From: Gibbula magus
Taxonomy: Eukaryota > Mollusca > Gastropoda > Trochida > Trochidae
Length of the DNA: 64,000 nucleotides
Direction: 5' to 3'
Assembly: GCA_936450465.1 (NCBI GenBank)
Contig: OW388293.1
Location: 25,755,860 to 25,819,859 of the forward strand
The notes under the pieces are model-generated. The model was not told where the DNA came from. It made no database searches and saw nothing but the letters and a program-made list of their open reading frames with translations. Positions 1 to 11,313 of the stretch are shown here, in pieces. A program made the position numbers and the translations under genes. Each line of letters starts with the position of its first letter. Position 1 is the stretch's first letter.

Positions 1-688
1 TTAGATGACTACAGATACTCCTAAAAGCTGTAACACGTTTCCTGTTATTGAACATGACACCGGAACCACGAGATAAACAAATAAACGGTGTCTGTCTTTT
101 CTTCCACAGTTCTGCAACTAATGAGACTGTTTGTGTTGCTTCCTTCCAAGATGCTGGTAAAAGTAGGCGAGTTTGGCAACTCGAAATGTTCAATATATAA
201 AATCCCAGTGTCATGGTTTCCCATGTTTACTAACTATCGAGGCGTTTTGTCTTTTTTCCAAGGTTTCGATAAAACAAAAAGATGGTTCTGGAAACTTGAT
301 CTGTGAAAGGATTTGACATTGCAAACCTAAATGATATGATCGTAGTCATGTCGACAAAACAAATGTCATGGTTGTTGCCATGTTATGAGAATAAGGTGAT
401 TTTGAAATTCCAGGTACGAGCTCGTTATCATATGATACCTATACCTAAGTTCTTTGTTACAGTTTCTTCAATGTACGATAGTGTTTTACAATGTCATAGT
501 CAACTGGATGTTGAAAATCTTATTTTTACTCTAGCTACATTTGGCGACCAACATCGCTTAACCTTTAAGAATTAAGTTCTTTTCAGGTATGTAAGTCCTC
601 ATCTAGAGATATGTAAGTCCTTCATAGGCATATATTGTTGACTGGAAGATATGTGTGTGTGGCAGAGTGAGGTCATAGCGTTTCTTCC

Positions 689-745
689 AGCCTTTAGCTC
701 AATGTATAGAGGAGGTTCGTGGTCGAAATCTCCCTGGATGATGAA
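689..745 (+). repeat. tRNA-like SINE head, decayed, in copy A
   Basis: tttagctcaatgtatagagg (A-box-like) then gtggtcgaaatctccc (decayed B box) then ctggatgatgaaatt. It parallels the two better copies at 11020 and 11263. Confidence 0.45.
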
Positions 746-3700
746 ATTCGTATTTTCACTCAAGCAACATAACATAAAATATAACATCTTATTGGCATAT
801 TGGAATAAAACCAAGCTTCAATTACATCAAACAAGATCTCCAAAATACAATGCATATTCAACATGTAACTACAACAAATTTATGAAATTCTTGTCAATTT
901 GTCATTTACTTTTCCAAAAATATTAAAGTTTATTTCTGTATTGATACATCCTTGCTCCCCTACAGCTAGATATTCACTAGTTGTTGGTTCGCTTTCGAAA
1001 CCAAAAGAAAGAATATGATGTTGTTTTTTTGTTTTTAAACTGAAACCTGTTAAATATAATCACTTATCTTACCGTTGATATCACTTTATCGTTTTCTGTC
1101 AATTGTAAACAGATCGAAAACCAATTGTTTAAATCTTTCCCAATTCATACGCCAACCAGTGTGGCAATATCTTTGTAACCCATATTGTACATGTGCTACA
1201 AAAATAATTAAATAAAAAAAAAACACTTGAAAGTTCAAAACCAGTAGTTTTTTTTAATTTACTGTCGTCTTCCCTTTGTATACCTCCCCATGACCAGTGT
1301 TAAGCCTGAGAGTAAATTTTATTCAACTCAACAGTCGAATACTCGTGTATCTCTAATGTCAAGTGTATGAATACAAAAAGCTCTACCACCTGATGTTCAC
1401 CGGTTTACCACCTGAAATTGTTGAATGAATTGAAATAAAATATATGTGTACTTGGTTGATTCACTGTGCTTGAAATCTGCTTCTTGTACGTGTTTCATCT
1501 CTGACGTTGGAAAACTACACCTCCTATAATATTTCGTTTGATTTATGAATTAAAGAAAAATGTTAAGTTTATACGTAGATTAATATGTCATTTGATACAA
1601 TTAGAAAGTTATCGTTTCGAGGTAACTACCCCTGATGGTTATTGGTACTTTTCAAAGTAGAAGATTTTGTATATCTTTGCAGACCCTTTGCCTAATCAAT
1701 GGTGCTTAAAGTCTATTTGAATTTTGTTTTCTAGAGTAGGGAGACTATTGGTAGTACTATGTGTATGAAATTGCAAGTTGTTACCGAATGACCTCTGCAG
1801 TTGATTCCTGTTTACATTACCAATTTGAAAAAGAAAGGACAAAGTGTATTGCCCTGTTGAATCATTGTTATGCAAACACGTGCACTGTTGCCTGTTTGCT
1901 GGAACATATGGTCGTGAACTTTCCATTGTTTACAGACCCTACCTTGTACACACATCTATCCTGTTGTATATTAAAGGTAACCGGAGACAGAGGTAAAGAT
2001 TAGCATCTTCAGGATCCGCTGTTGAGTCTGGACTTAACTTGATATTTATTTACAGGTGTATGGACGAAATATGCTGCAAATGACAAAAGAAACTGTTGGG
2101 TGTACCCGCTGATATGGTGAGGTTTGTTGTGTTTGGTGAAAGTTGTTCAAAACACAGTTGAGGTAGCTGTTTACATAAACATAACTACATATTGTAACGT
2201 AATATTATGTAGAAGAAAGATGTTAATGGAAACTTAAGATATAAATAGCAGCAACTGCAGATTTCTCCCTAAATGTCACGTAATACTGTACCTCTGCAGT
2301 TCTTTGGCTTGTTGAATATCATGAAAACAGAGATGTATATACAACTGTTTTAGTACAACAAATGTTTATATATAAGTTTCGTCTGAAATGCTTCATTTGT
2401 TTTCATGAACACGTCAGACATATTGGTTATTTTGTCAGCTGCATAATCCAAGAAATGTCTTAATTGAAACCTAACGGTAATAATGCAGCATTCCAGGCAT
2501 ACTTTTCGACCCTCCAATCCCAAATTGAATGATAATAGATATCCGGTGCCTGAATTGAAGTTCAATTGGTTCATTTCATTACGAGAACAACGATATTCAA
2601 TGTCCAAATAAAACCAATTATGCATAGAAGTATATAATCGTGTATTACTCCAATCATAATTGTTCCCTCAATGTTTTTTTCATATTATCTTTATTTATGT
2701 AATTGAATTATCTTCATAGCTGCGCGATCTTCACAAACATTCCAAATTAAAGTACCCACACATATATTACGGCAAAGCAGTAACATTATATAGATGGGTT
2801 GTTTTTGTATCCTAATTAACAGACCTTGATAGTTCAATTCAAACAGATTTTGATGGTTCGATTCAATGATGAAATCCAGAGGTGTTCTTGACAAAGTACA
2901 TGAACTTGTAGGCAGTCACAGGTGTATGTCGATAATTGCCTGTAAACTGAAGCTTGTATTTCAAGAGTAGAAGCCTTTACGTTTCTATAAGCATACTTGA
3001 ATGATGAGGTATATTACAAGTTACTTAAGATAAGTAGTTGTATAATATTGCATTATATCATAGTATAGTGTTTCAGTAACTATTTGAACCAGTCATGGCT
3101 AATATGTTGTGGCTAAATACAGGGGAGGATAAGTTCATATACACTGACCACAATCATCTGAAGAACCAACGATGCTCTCATACTCATTTCGTGTTGAATT
3201 TTGAAACCTCGAGCACTAGGTTGATCAACCTTACCCATTTTAATCTCTGGAATATTCAAGTCAAATATCACACGTATTTACGATGTTAAGGTATACACGG
3301 TATCTCCAGTAACAACAGACAGAATTAAACATTTAAAGAGAGCTAGTGTCATGGATATTACCCAATTCACATTTTAATCTTATTCTTCATTTCCTTTGGA
3401 AAATTCGCCTACAGTAACTCTTTATATTCGGATTACTATGTTTATTTTAATCTCATCCTCATTTAAACCAGACCATAATCATGTTGCACGGCGTTACACA
3501 ACATACATATTTAACGGAGTACAATAGAATTAATGTCGGTTTTTAATGAGTCTTCTTTAAGTGCCTTTGGCATGTGTGAAGAAGTTGCTTGTGTTATAAA
3601 TTTTGACACAATATTTGTAGTCCCACAACTGTTCCTGAAAAGACTTTAAACATCATGCAAGTTGTCCAAATTCCATCAACTTTATTCCTTATGTACTAAT

Positions 3701-4607
3701 TACTTATTCCAAACTGCCACAAATCTGTATTGGGTTACTTTTATGTCTAATAGTATGTGTAAGTAATGTTTTGATATAAAGGTTTTTAAAGTTCTTTATA
3801 ACTTATATTACTTCATGTCTCATGAGATCACAATGTGTAGTACCCTTCCGAATACGTAAACCGTCTCATCATGTCAGAGCAACAAGTTGCCATTATCCCA
3901 ATAACCTTTTCTTCCCTTTGAGGTTTATCACTATAGAGCGGGAAACACTATATTGTTCGTGCAGAGATACATCTGGTTTTGTTTATCAATGCTTTTATTT
4001 CTGCATTCCTGAAGATGCATGTCAACATTATCTTTATATTGTCTACTTTGCCGAATGATAGATCGTACATAATAATGAAGATGGATATGCAGCAGAAAAC
4101 ACATGGAGTCTACCATCAATACGTTTAACATGTCTTACGGATTGATGACTGATTCAGAGATTCTGATATTAGTTTGATGTAAGAGTGTCCCACAGGCGTT
4201 GCTAGAGTTGGAAAAATAAATTGTAAATTGCATGAGCCATATAATGATAAAATAAATGGAGATATTTTCTCCAGGAATGCTAATGGGGCATTATACGATA
4301 CATCTCGTGACAACATATATGTTGTGCTCACGTTATCCACAGAAACTTCCGGTTGGCAGAAAGATAAATAAACAGCAACCCTACTTTAGATGTAGATGTG
4401 GTGTTTTTTCAAAGTATGTTTGTTGCTGTTCGTGAATGAAACACGTGATAATGGTAATATCCTGTTCAGTACTTGATACATCTTGTTTGATACTTCTTGT
4501 CATTTCTTATGAGATGTACAATAGTATCCTAATCGAGTTGTTCAGAAGAAACAGTGTTGCAAAATGAATATTAATATCGACTTTCCCAATATTATATATT
4601 TTCAATT

Positions 4608-5448
4608 CTTAGCCAAGCGGGCAATGATATGACGGGTATTAAAGTTTTCATAATGGTCATGGGAATTACAGTTTTTCTAAATATAACTTACGTTCTGATT
4701 GGTTGACGGAACTACTTTGCGCTTATTCATGAATTGCTTAGCTCTCCTTTTCAAGCTAATTCACATAATTGAACAATTTCGAGCAAACCTAATAGAAGTC
4801 ACACGTCAGTAAAACATATTAAATATAAGATCATGTTCAACCTATGTTACCGAGACCGTATTTACAGCACTAAACTTGCAAGGCGAATCAGCATGCAAGA
4901 GTCGTCGACTGCACTGCCGTGACGTCATTGAGTTGTGACGTCATTAACCATGACGTCATTTGGTGACGTAATTACACTCCTATCTTGCATTCCAACAGAG
5001 CGATTATCAGTTCACATTTTCACAAATTTTCCCTCATTCTGCGACATTGTTTACTATATAAATGAGTTGTTTACTGCGTCCGTAAACCATTTTGGGAATA
5101 AAATTCAACAGTTACTTTAGAATTGTTCTTGAAAAAAGAGCGCAAGTAGTAAACTATTTTGATGTGCGCATCTTGAAGGTGTGAGAGAGTTTATGAATGG
5201 CGTATGTGTACACTTCGTATTTTGCAGACTAATCAAAGATCGTGAATTCGCGTCTTGTTTTTCGACTTTTATGCATTAAAATGATCTTGGGTAAGAACAA
5301 GAATAACCAACTCGGTGCTCGGAATTACGAATTATCTGTCCCTAGTGAATTATTATGTCAAACTCCTCCTAAAGCTCGGAGTTTATCACAATAATTAACT
5401 CGGGACGGATAATCCGTAATTCCTCGCAACTCGTTGATTATTCTTATA
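4608..5448 (+). mobile_element. 841-bp dispersed repeat with CRE cluster and terminal foldback, copy 1
   Basis: Nearly the same sequence as 46450-47290, and the same length. It starts ccaagcgggca and ends in a hairpin with arms of about 75 bp (aagaataaccaactcgg ... gattattcttata). Three TGACGTCA and one TGACGTAA lie within 50 bp (4920-4970). It is absent from the matching place in copy B of the segmental duplication, so it moved in after duplication. Confidence 0.8.
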
Positions 5449-5567
5449 ATATACACGATATACATAACATTCCATGGAGAATTGTCGTGAATGAAATTAA
5501 TAAACCTTATACGAAGGGGTATATTTTGGATAAATACGGTTTTATATTAACAGAACTGTTATTAGTA

Positions 5568-6735
5568 GGGGAGAGCGGGAATGGTTCGGACAGCGGGATG
5601 GTTCGGACACCACCGCTAACTCCCAAACCGAAAATGTAACAGATGTTTTCATTGGTTGAGAAACCTCGTGCCACGTCAAGAACCATGCCATATTGTTGGG
5701 CAAGCGGGAAGTTTGATCAGCCAAGACAATTTTAGTTTTTAACCAAATCCCATGTAATTTTTGACTATGAGAACGTAAGCGCTCACTGCCATAAAAGGCA
5801 TATTTTTTTAGGAATAGAACTTTGCCTTGCAGTGATAAGCACAACTCATGTGTGGATAGTTTCATTCTCGTATAATCTCTCTTGTCTGGTTGTCAATTTA
5901 TATTTATCTGAAAAAAGTTACAGTGGGGTAGCTTCGACCACATGTACGAACCTATCATACTTGACATACTTGTAGTTAGAAGTTTAAGCGAATAGACTTT
6001 AAACACATGTTTGGTCAAACACAGCATATGTTAAAAAGACGCATATATGACAGACACGTACACATTTGACACATTCATAAACATGTCTGCTATAAACGTG
6101 CCGTCAACGTATGATTGGTTAAAACTGTTTTCCACAACCGTGCCTTCTCTTGAATCTCACTAATAAAATATAGAAACATTTTGCAATAACCTCAATATAA
6201 ATCTTTAAAAGGTTTTATTGAATTTCCGGAACGTGTAACTACTTTTGATTCTTCTTTTATTCGTTGATTGATTTGTAGAGCTGCAAAGGATTCTTTAGTT
6301 CTGTAAGGATAAAATATCCTGCATTTCGATTTTGATTACTTATCTTGTTGTTTTGTCATGTAAGTTGTGGTTAAAGAATAGCAGAAAAAAATGCAGTAGT
6401 AGTTTATAGTTATACTTGATGTTGGTTCATATTCATTTCATTTTCATGTTTACTTCATTGCAGTAAATTGATTTTCCAGCAAAAGCAGCATGTGTCCGGC
6501 TGTACCCCACCCCTTGTCCTAAGTATCCCTACCTGTGGGGTAACTTCGAACAATGTGGACATCTTTCAAAAACCGATACACTTATTTTACTATGAGAGGT
6601 AGCACTCTCAATCAGGGCATATAAATATAAAAGATATTAAGCTTTATTGAGACATGTATCATGGCTTTCATATCTAAGTATTTAATAATCCGGGAAGGTT
6701 TGCCTGAAATCGTCCGAACCATCCCCGCTCTCCGA
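5568..6735. mobile_element. TA-flanked TIR transposon, non-autonomous
   Basis: The ends are inverted: GGGGAGAGCGGGAATGGTTC on the left, and TCGGAGAGCGGGGATGG read inward from the right. Both sides are bordered by TA. Copy B has the empty site with a single TA (atcaaTAaaatatgcg). No transposase is visible. TA duplication fits the Tc1/mariner type. Confidence 0.75.
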
Positions 6736-7650
6736 TAAAATATGTGACTGTTTATTATCAATGGATATTCTTAGGGGAAATTTGTTTTCGGCATCTGTAA
6801 CACATATTGATAGGAAAGTAATTCATTCATATGACATGTCTTCCGGTGATGAGGTTCATTTTAAAACTTCATGTTATGCAAATGACAACTTTTCTCATGC
6901 GGTGTTCTTGAAACGGAATGAACTATCACCTATTAACTTTGGAACAATATCCAAATTCCATTATGATAAATTCCAAACTAAACATATCAGTACTACCATC
7001 GTTTGTAGATTTTACTTGATGAGTATTTTCCTTTCGTTAGAAATTCTAAATTCACGCCTGTCAGCAGTAGAGTACTATTCACCAGTTCACCTGTTGAAGT
7101 CATTATACAGCAACATATTACAGGAGGAAATAGCGAGGTTAATGGTGATGGAAGGGTGGTTAACCTCCAAATAACTCCAGTGCTAGCTTACGTCGTATAG
7201 AATAAGCTGCAGTTGCCATGTGTTTATATTTTTGGGGAGATGGTGGACTGCTTACTGTGATGTGTGTGAAAACATTCCAAACATGATAACAGGACTGGTT
7301 TATTTTATTTCCCTGCACTAATGTTGTTGATGGTCGGGTAGAGATAGAAGGCTCTCAGATTGAAAGGGGGTTGACTATCTACCTAAACCAGTAAACTTAC
7401 TACTGTATACGCCCGCTTACAGATGTGAAATGGAAGAACAGGATATCTGCAATTGCGGCTATTTGAACGCAATGCCATTAAATAAACATACTATTAGCAT
7501 CATTGTAATGTTCTTGAGCTCACGTCACCATGCATGACAAATTTATATTTCGCCTTAGTGCATCGTACGAAATATAAATTATTACCATCTAACTTAATTA
7601 TTCACACAATTTGTATATTCAAAGTTTGCATTATTATCAGAAGCACTTTG

Positions 7651-10312
7651 CTGTAACAAACAGAATACTAAATTTCCTTCCATGTACTATTGTTTTGTTA
7701 AATGATTTGGTACCACTGGTTCAGTATCCTCTTTTGTTATATATAATCATAAGGACACAAGAAATCTCCTTGTCTGACAGAGGAATTCATTGGTCAATCA
7801 TCGGCTGTTCCTGAAATATCGAGGCTTCCTTTCATAATCGAAATAAAATGACAAAAAAAATAACTAATAATCACACCTTTGACTGTACTTGTGAAAGTTG
7901 TTACAATGCAAGTGAATTTAATTTTAAAATCATGAAGCGATCTGTTGTCCCTGATCCATATGTAAAACTATTTCTTACCGTTAATTTAGTTCAAACGAAA
8001 TACTGCAATCTCGAGATTAGTGTTCATCCAATTGTCTCATTCTGCTGACTGATTATAATGCATCCAAAGCATCGCTGATAATTTGTCAGAAATGTTGACA
8101 GAAGGAATTGCCATGTCTTACAATTGTATTCAAGAGTCAATTATAGGCGCTGACATATAATGAAACTGAAGCCCTCCACCTAAAATCAGAAAGAAATGTC
8201 GAAAACACTTGAAGGGGTACATTCATGTCCCCTTTTTGAATGCACCCTTCAATTTTAAGCTCATCAGGCCTGAAAGGGGGATTGACCCTATGGCCCTATG
8301 GCCCCAAATAAAGGCCTCACAGCTCATAACCTGAAAACCTATTTTCATCTTCTTCTCCAGAACAAAAAGAACTGAATGACCTAGAAGACTGTAATATTGT
8401 GTGCAGACTCTTTAGCCAATGGGGATTCTAAATTGTAGATTTAGTGACCCGGTGGCCCCAAATAAGGGTCTCACAGGCCATGACCTTAACAGTTTAGGGC
8501 TGACCTGGGTGATCAAGATTGCATTGGCTTATGGTAATCAGAGCTACATGTTACGTAATGATATGTTCCACAGAGCACTGCAAAGCAGCTAGCCAGTACT
8601 GAAGAGTAAGAGTAGACCAGACTTTATTTAAGGCTCTTATTTTGCATGGGGCAGGACTACTAAGAGTCCCCCGGGGCTGGTTTAGGAGGGGGGTTTGGTG
8701 TAACTTGTAGAGGCAATGGGTCAGGATATATGTTTTGGCTTTGTGTGTTTATTCTCTACATGTAGTACAGACACGTTTAAGCAAAGTAATTTTAGTAGAA
8801 AATATTTTTTCTCGCCGATTTCTTTACCATTTTTTAACATGATTTGGGAAATATGTCTTAGTGACACTATTTGAATTTCCTTAAAATATATTTCTTTATG
8901 CACGGACACTAACATTTTTTCGTGTCCATGGCTTTTTAAAGGTCATGTCAAGGGATTGTACTTTATCTGGAGAACAATCTATTTCCGGCTTGAACATCAA
9001 AAATATATACCCTGATGAGCTACAGAGCCCATGGCTGTTTTTTTTATATTTCAAACTGTCGACAAACGTCTTTCAATGTTGAAAAGGAAGAACATTTATT
9101 TACAATTTGTATTCAGGTCTGCTGAATGGCATAGAATGGCATAAACGTTATAGATTCCGTCACAACCAATAATGAACGAAAAGAGAAATCTGCAGGAAAT
9201 TACATCCAAAGTGATTTATGAACTCGTAAGAATAATAATCTTTTAACATGATTAAAGGACTGAAAACATAATGAATTGTTTTTAATGTACGCACGTACAG
9301 TATGAAATATAATTGGATTATTTTCACATTTTGCATATGGGTTCATCATAAAGAGACTAATGTTCCTACAGAGTTTAGTGACTTTGATCTTAATTTACGA
9401 GACCTTTTTACCCTTGTCAGCGGGATATCTGAAGAACCGTTCAAGGGCTCATTAGATTTTGGTTACCTTGACATTATCCTCGAGGTCACAGCGGAATCTT
9501 TCGACATGATGATATTTTCAGGAGGATCGACATCACAAGAACTGTTCATTGGATACTGATCATTATCTTACACCAATGGTTCCTTTAGGAAAGTTTCATC
9601 GCCTAGTCGATTTTGCATGTCACCTACGTGACAACTGCTTGTAATAGTGAGTGCCCTGTGAGAAGAACCAATGAAGCTCCGTGCATATCTGTTACATACA
9701 ATTGTTAATTGCTGCATACTCTTCACATTGTATGTCAGTGTTACAACATGGCAACTATGCAGTCACTGAGACCTGTCTATTCTGTTTCCGATGAGTTGTG
9801 AGGTGAAGCTCCGTACACCGACCTGTTTGATTACCTTCATTCAGAACATCCTTGTGTGAAGTAGAGCTCCTCAGACTTCTTCAAGGGATATGTTTTCCGA
9901 ATGCATGCATTTCCCGTCTCAGCGTTAACAAGTATTAACATGCTTGATTATGTGTATATCATACTTTAAGATGCAATTTATATAATTTGCATATATTTTG
10001 CTCCTCACACCTACTGCCGTACGAATACCCATCATATATTATACTTACTGCAGGAACATGATGCACCTGTGCTCATAAGGATTGGCATTTCATCCAGTGC
10101 ACTTATTATTGATATGTTCAAGCTTGGGGGTTTCATGTTTTTGCGTTAATTACCACTTTTCAATTTTTAAAAAGTTTTTGTTTTATGTAAGTCATAATTA
10201 TTTTGTAGTTTTCAGTTATCTTGAGAAACCATTAGTTTGTCTTCACTTAGTATACGACCCATTAGTAGGGGAGTAATCAAAACACACTCGCTAACCCATG
10301 GTATTATATACA
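7651..10312. other. Spacer between the two duplicated segments
   Basis: No gene recognised. It holds a reversed fragment of the 146-bp-array repeat (about 8253-8510) and a short dispersed motif (ctgatgagctacagag at about 9012, also inverted near 37940). An 85-codon open frame at 9302-9559 has no recognisable motif. Confidence 0.5.
8253..8510 (-). repeat. Fragment of the 146-bp-array/GGAC element
   Basis: Begins ttttaagctcatcaggcctg, the complement of the right end of the element at 39600-40289, followed by parts of its core unit (ccccaaataagggtctcac; aattgtagatttagtgaccc). Confidence 0.6.
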
Positions 10313-11019
10313 TAGATGTCTTCAGACACTCCTTAAAGCTGTAAGGTGTTTCCTGTTATTGAACATGACACCGGAGCAAGACAAGCAAACAGTAACTGTC
10401 TTTGCTTCCCGGGCCCGTTCTGCAACTAACTTGAGTTTTGAAACTCGAAATGTTCTGAATCAATATGTAAAATCTCAGTGTCATTGTTTCACATGGTTAC
10501 TAACTAACCAGGCGTTTTATATTTTGTCCCAAGGTTTTAATAAAAGAAGATGATTCTGGAAACTCAATTGGTGAAAGCTCTTGACATTGCCAACCTAAAG
10601 CATATGATCGTAGCCGTCTTATTATCAACAAAAATAGCGACAAGAAATGTAATTTCATAATCGTTGCCATGTTATAAGAGATGGGTGATCGTTGAAATTC
10701 CAGATACGAGCTCGTTATCATGTGATACCGAAGTTCTTTGTTACAGTTTCATGTACAATAGTTCTTTGTAATGTTATTGTGTACTGTGTTGATGTTAGCT
10801 AATCATGATAATAATATTTGTGGTATCATGTCATGACTGAAATCCTTTAAAATTGTGCTGTTTGTGTTGGTTTCATAGCACAGTTTTGGTTAAAAACCGT
10901 GCCCATGAAAATTCATTATTCAATATTTAACAAAAGGTGATGTTATGAGAGCATTATTGGTGATGAATTGTGTGACATGGTGAGGTAATAGCGTTCCTTC
11001 TGGCTTGTACTAGTGGGAT

Positions 11020-11093
11020 GTCCCTTCGGCTCAATTGGTAGAGCGTCTGGCTCATACCAGAGGGTCTCGGGTTCGAATCCCCATGGATGTTGA
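11020..11093 (+). repeat. tRNA-like sequence (pseudo-tRNA or SINE head)
   Basis: Contains ggctcaattggtagagcg (A box) and gggttcgaatcccc (perfect B box), with CAT at the anticodon position. The acceptor stem does not pair and the anticodon loop is one base short, so this is not a working tRNA gene. A related copy lies about 240 bases downstream. Confidence 0.6.
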
Positions 11094-11262
11094 AATTTGT
11101 ATTTTCACTCCTGCTACACTTGGCGACCAGCATCAGTCAAGGAGTTCTTTAAGTCTTAAGTCCTTTTCAGGTTTGTATCAGAGGTATGTATGTCCTTCAT
11201 AGGCATATCATGAATTGTTTACTGGAGGACATGTGTGTGGTAGGGTTGAGCGTTTCTACCAG

Positions 11263-11313
11263 CCTTTAGCTCAATCTATAGAGGTCCCGGGTTCGAATCT
11301 CCCTGGATGTTGA
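11263..11313 (+). repeat. tRNA-like SINE head, truncated
   Basis: cctttagctcaatctataga then cccgggttcgaatctccctg and the shared tail ggatgttga. The anticodon region is deleted. Confidence 0.5.

Larger units (their letters stand above)
1..7650. repeat. Segmental direct duplication, copy A
   Basis: Collinear with 10313-14605 over many blocks, for example tttcctgttattgaacatg at about 40 and 10348, the run around 1490-2625 against 11570-12850, 3840-4600 against 12950-13680, and 6738-7640 against 13812-14605. The copy continues off the left edge. It carries two insertions absent from copy B (4608-5448 and 5568-6735), and 2640-3830 has no good counterpart. I see no conserved reading frame: open frames differ between copies. 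Confidence 0.8.

Noticed and set aside
148..170. DAGKSRR as a P-loop exon for the GTPase
   Set aside because: Lacks the required Gly four residues before GKS and the frame stops soon after. It lies in duplicated non-coding DNA.
6761..7174. 137-codon open frame in copy A
   Set aside because: The paralogous stretch in copy B has indels and an in-frame stop, and no domain is visible.
9302..9559. 85-codon open frame (MKYNWIIFTFCIWVHHKETN...)
   Set aside because: Fairly protein-like composition after codon 18, but no recognised motif, no convincing splice context and no second copy. Left as unknown.
11020..11093. tRNA-Met gene
   Set aside because: Good A and B boxes, but the acceptor stem does not pair and the anticodon loop is one base short.
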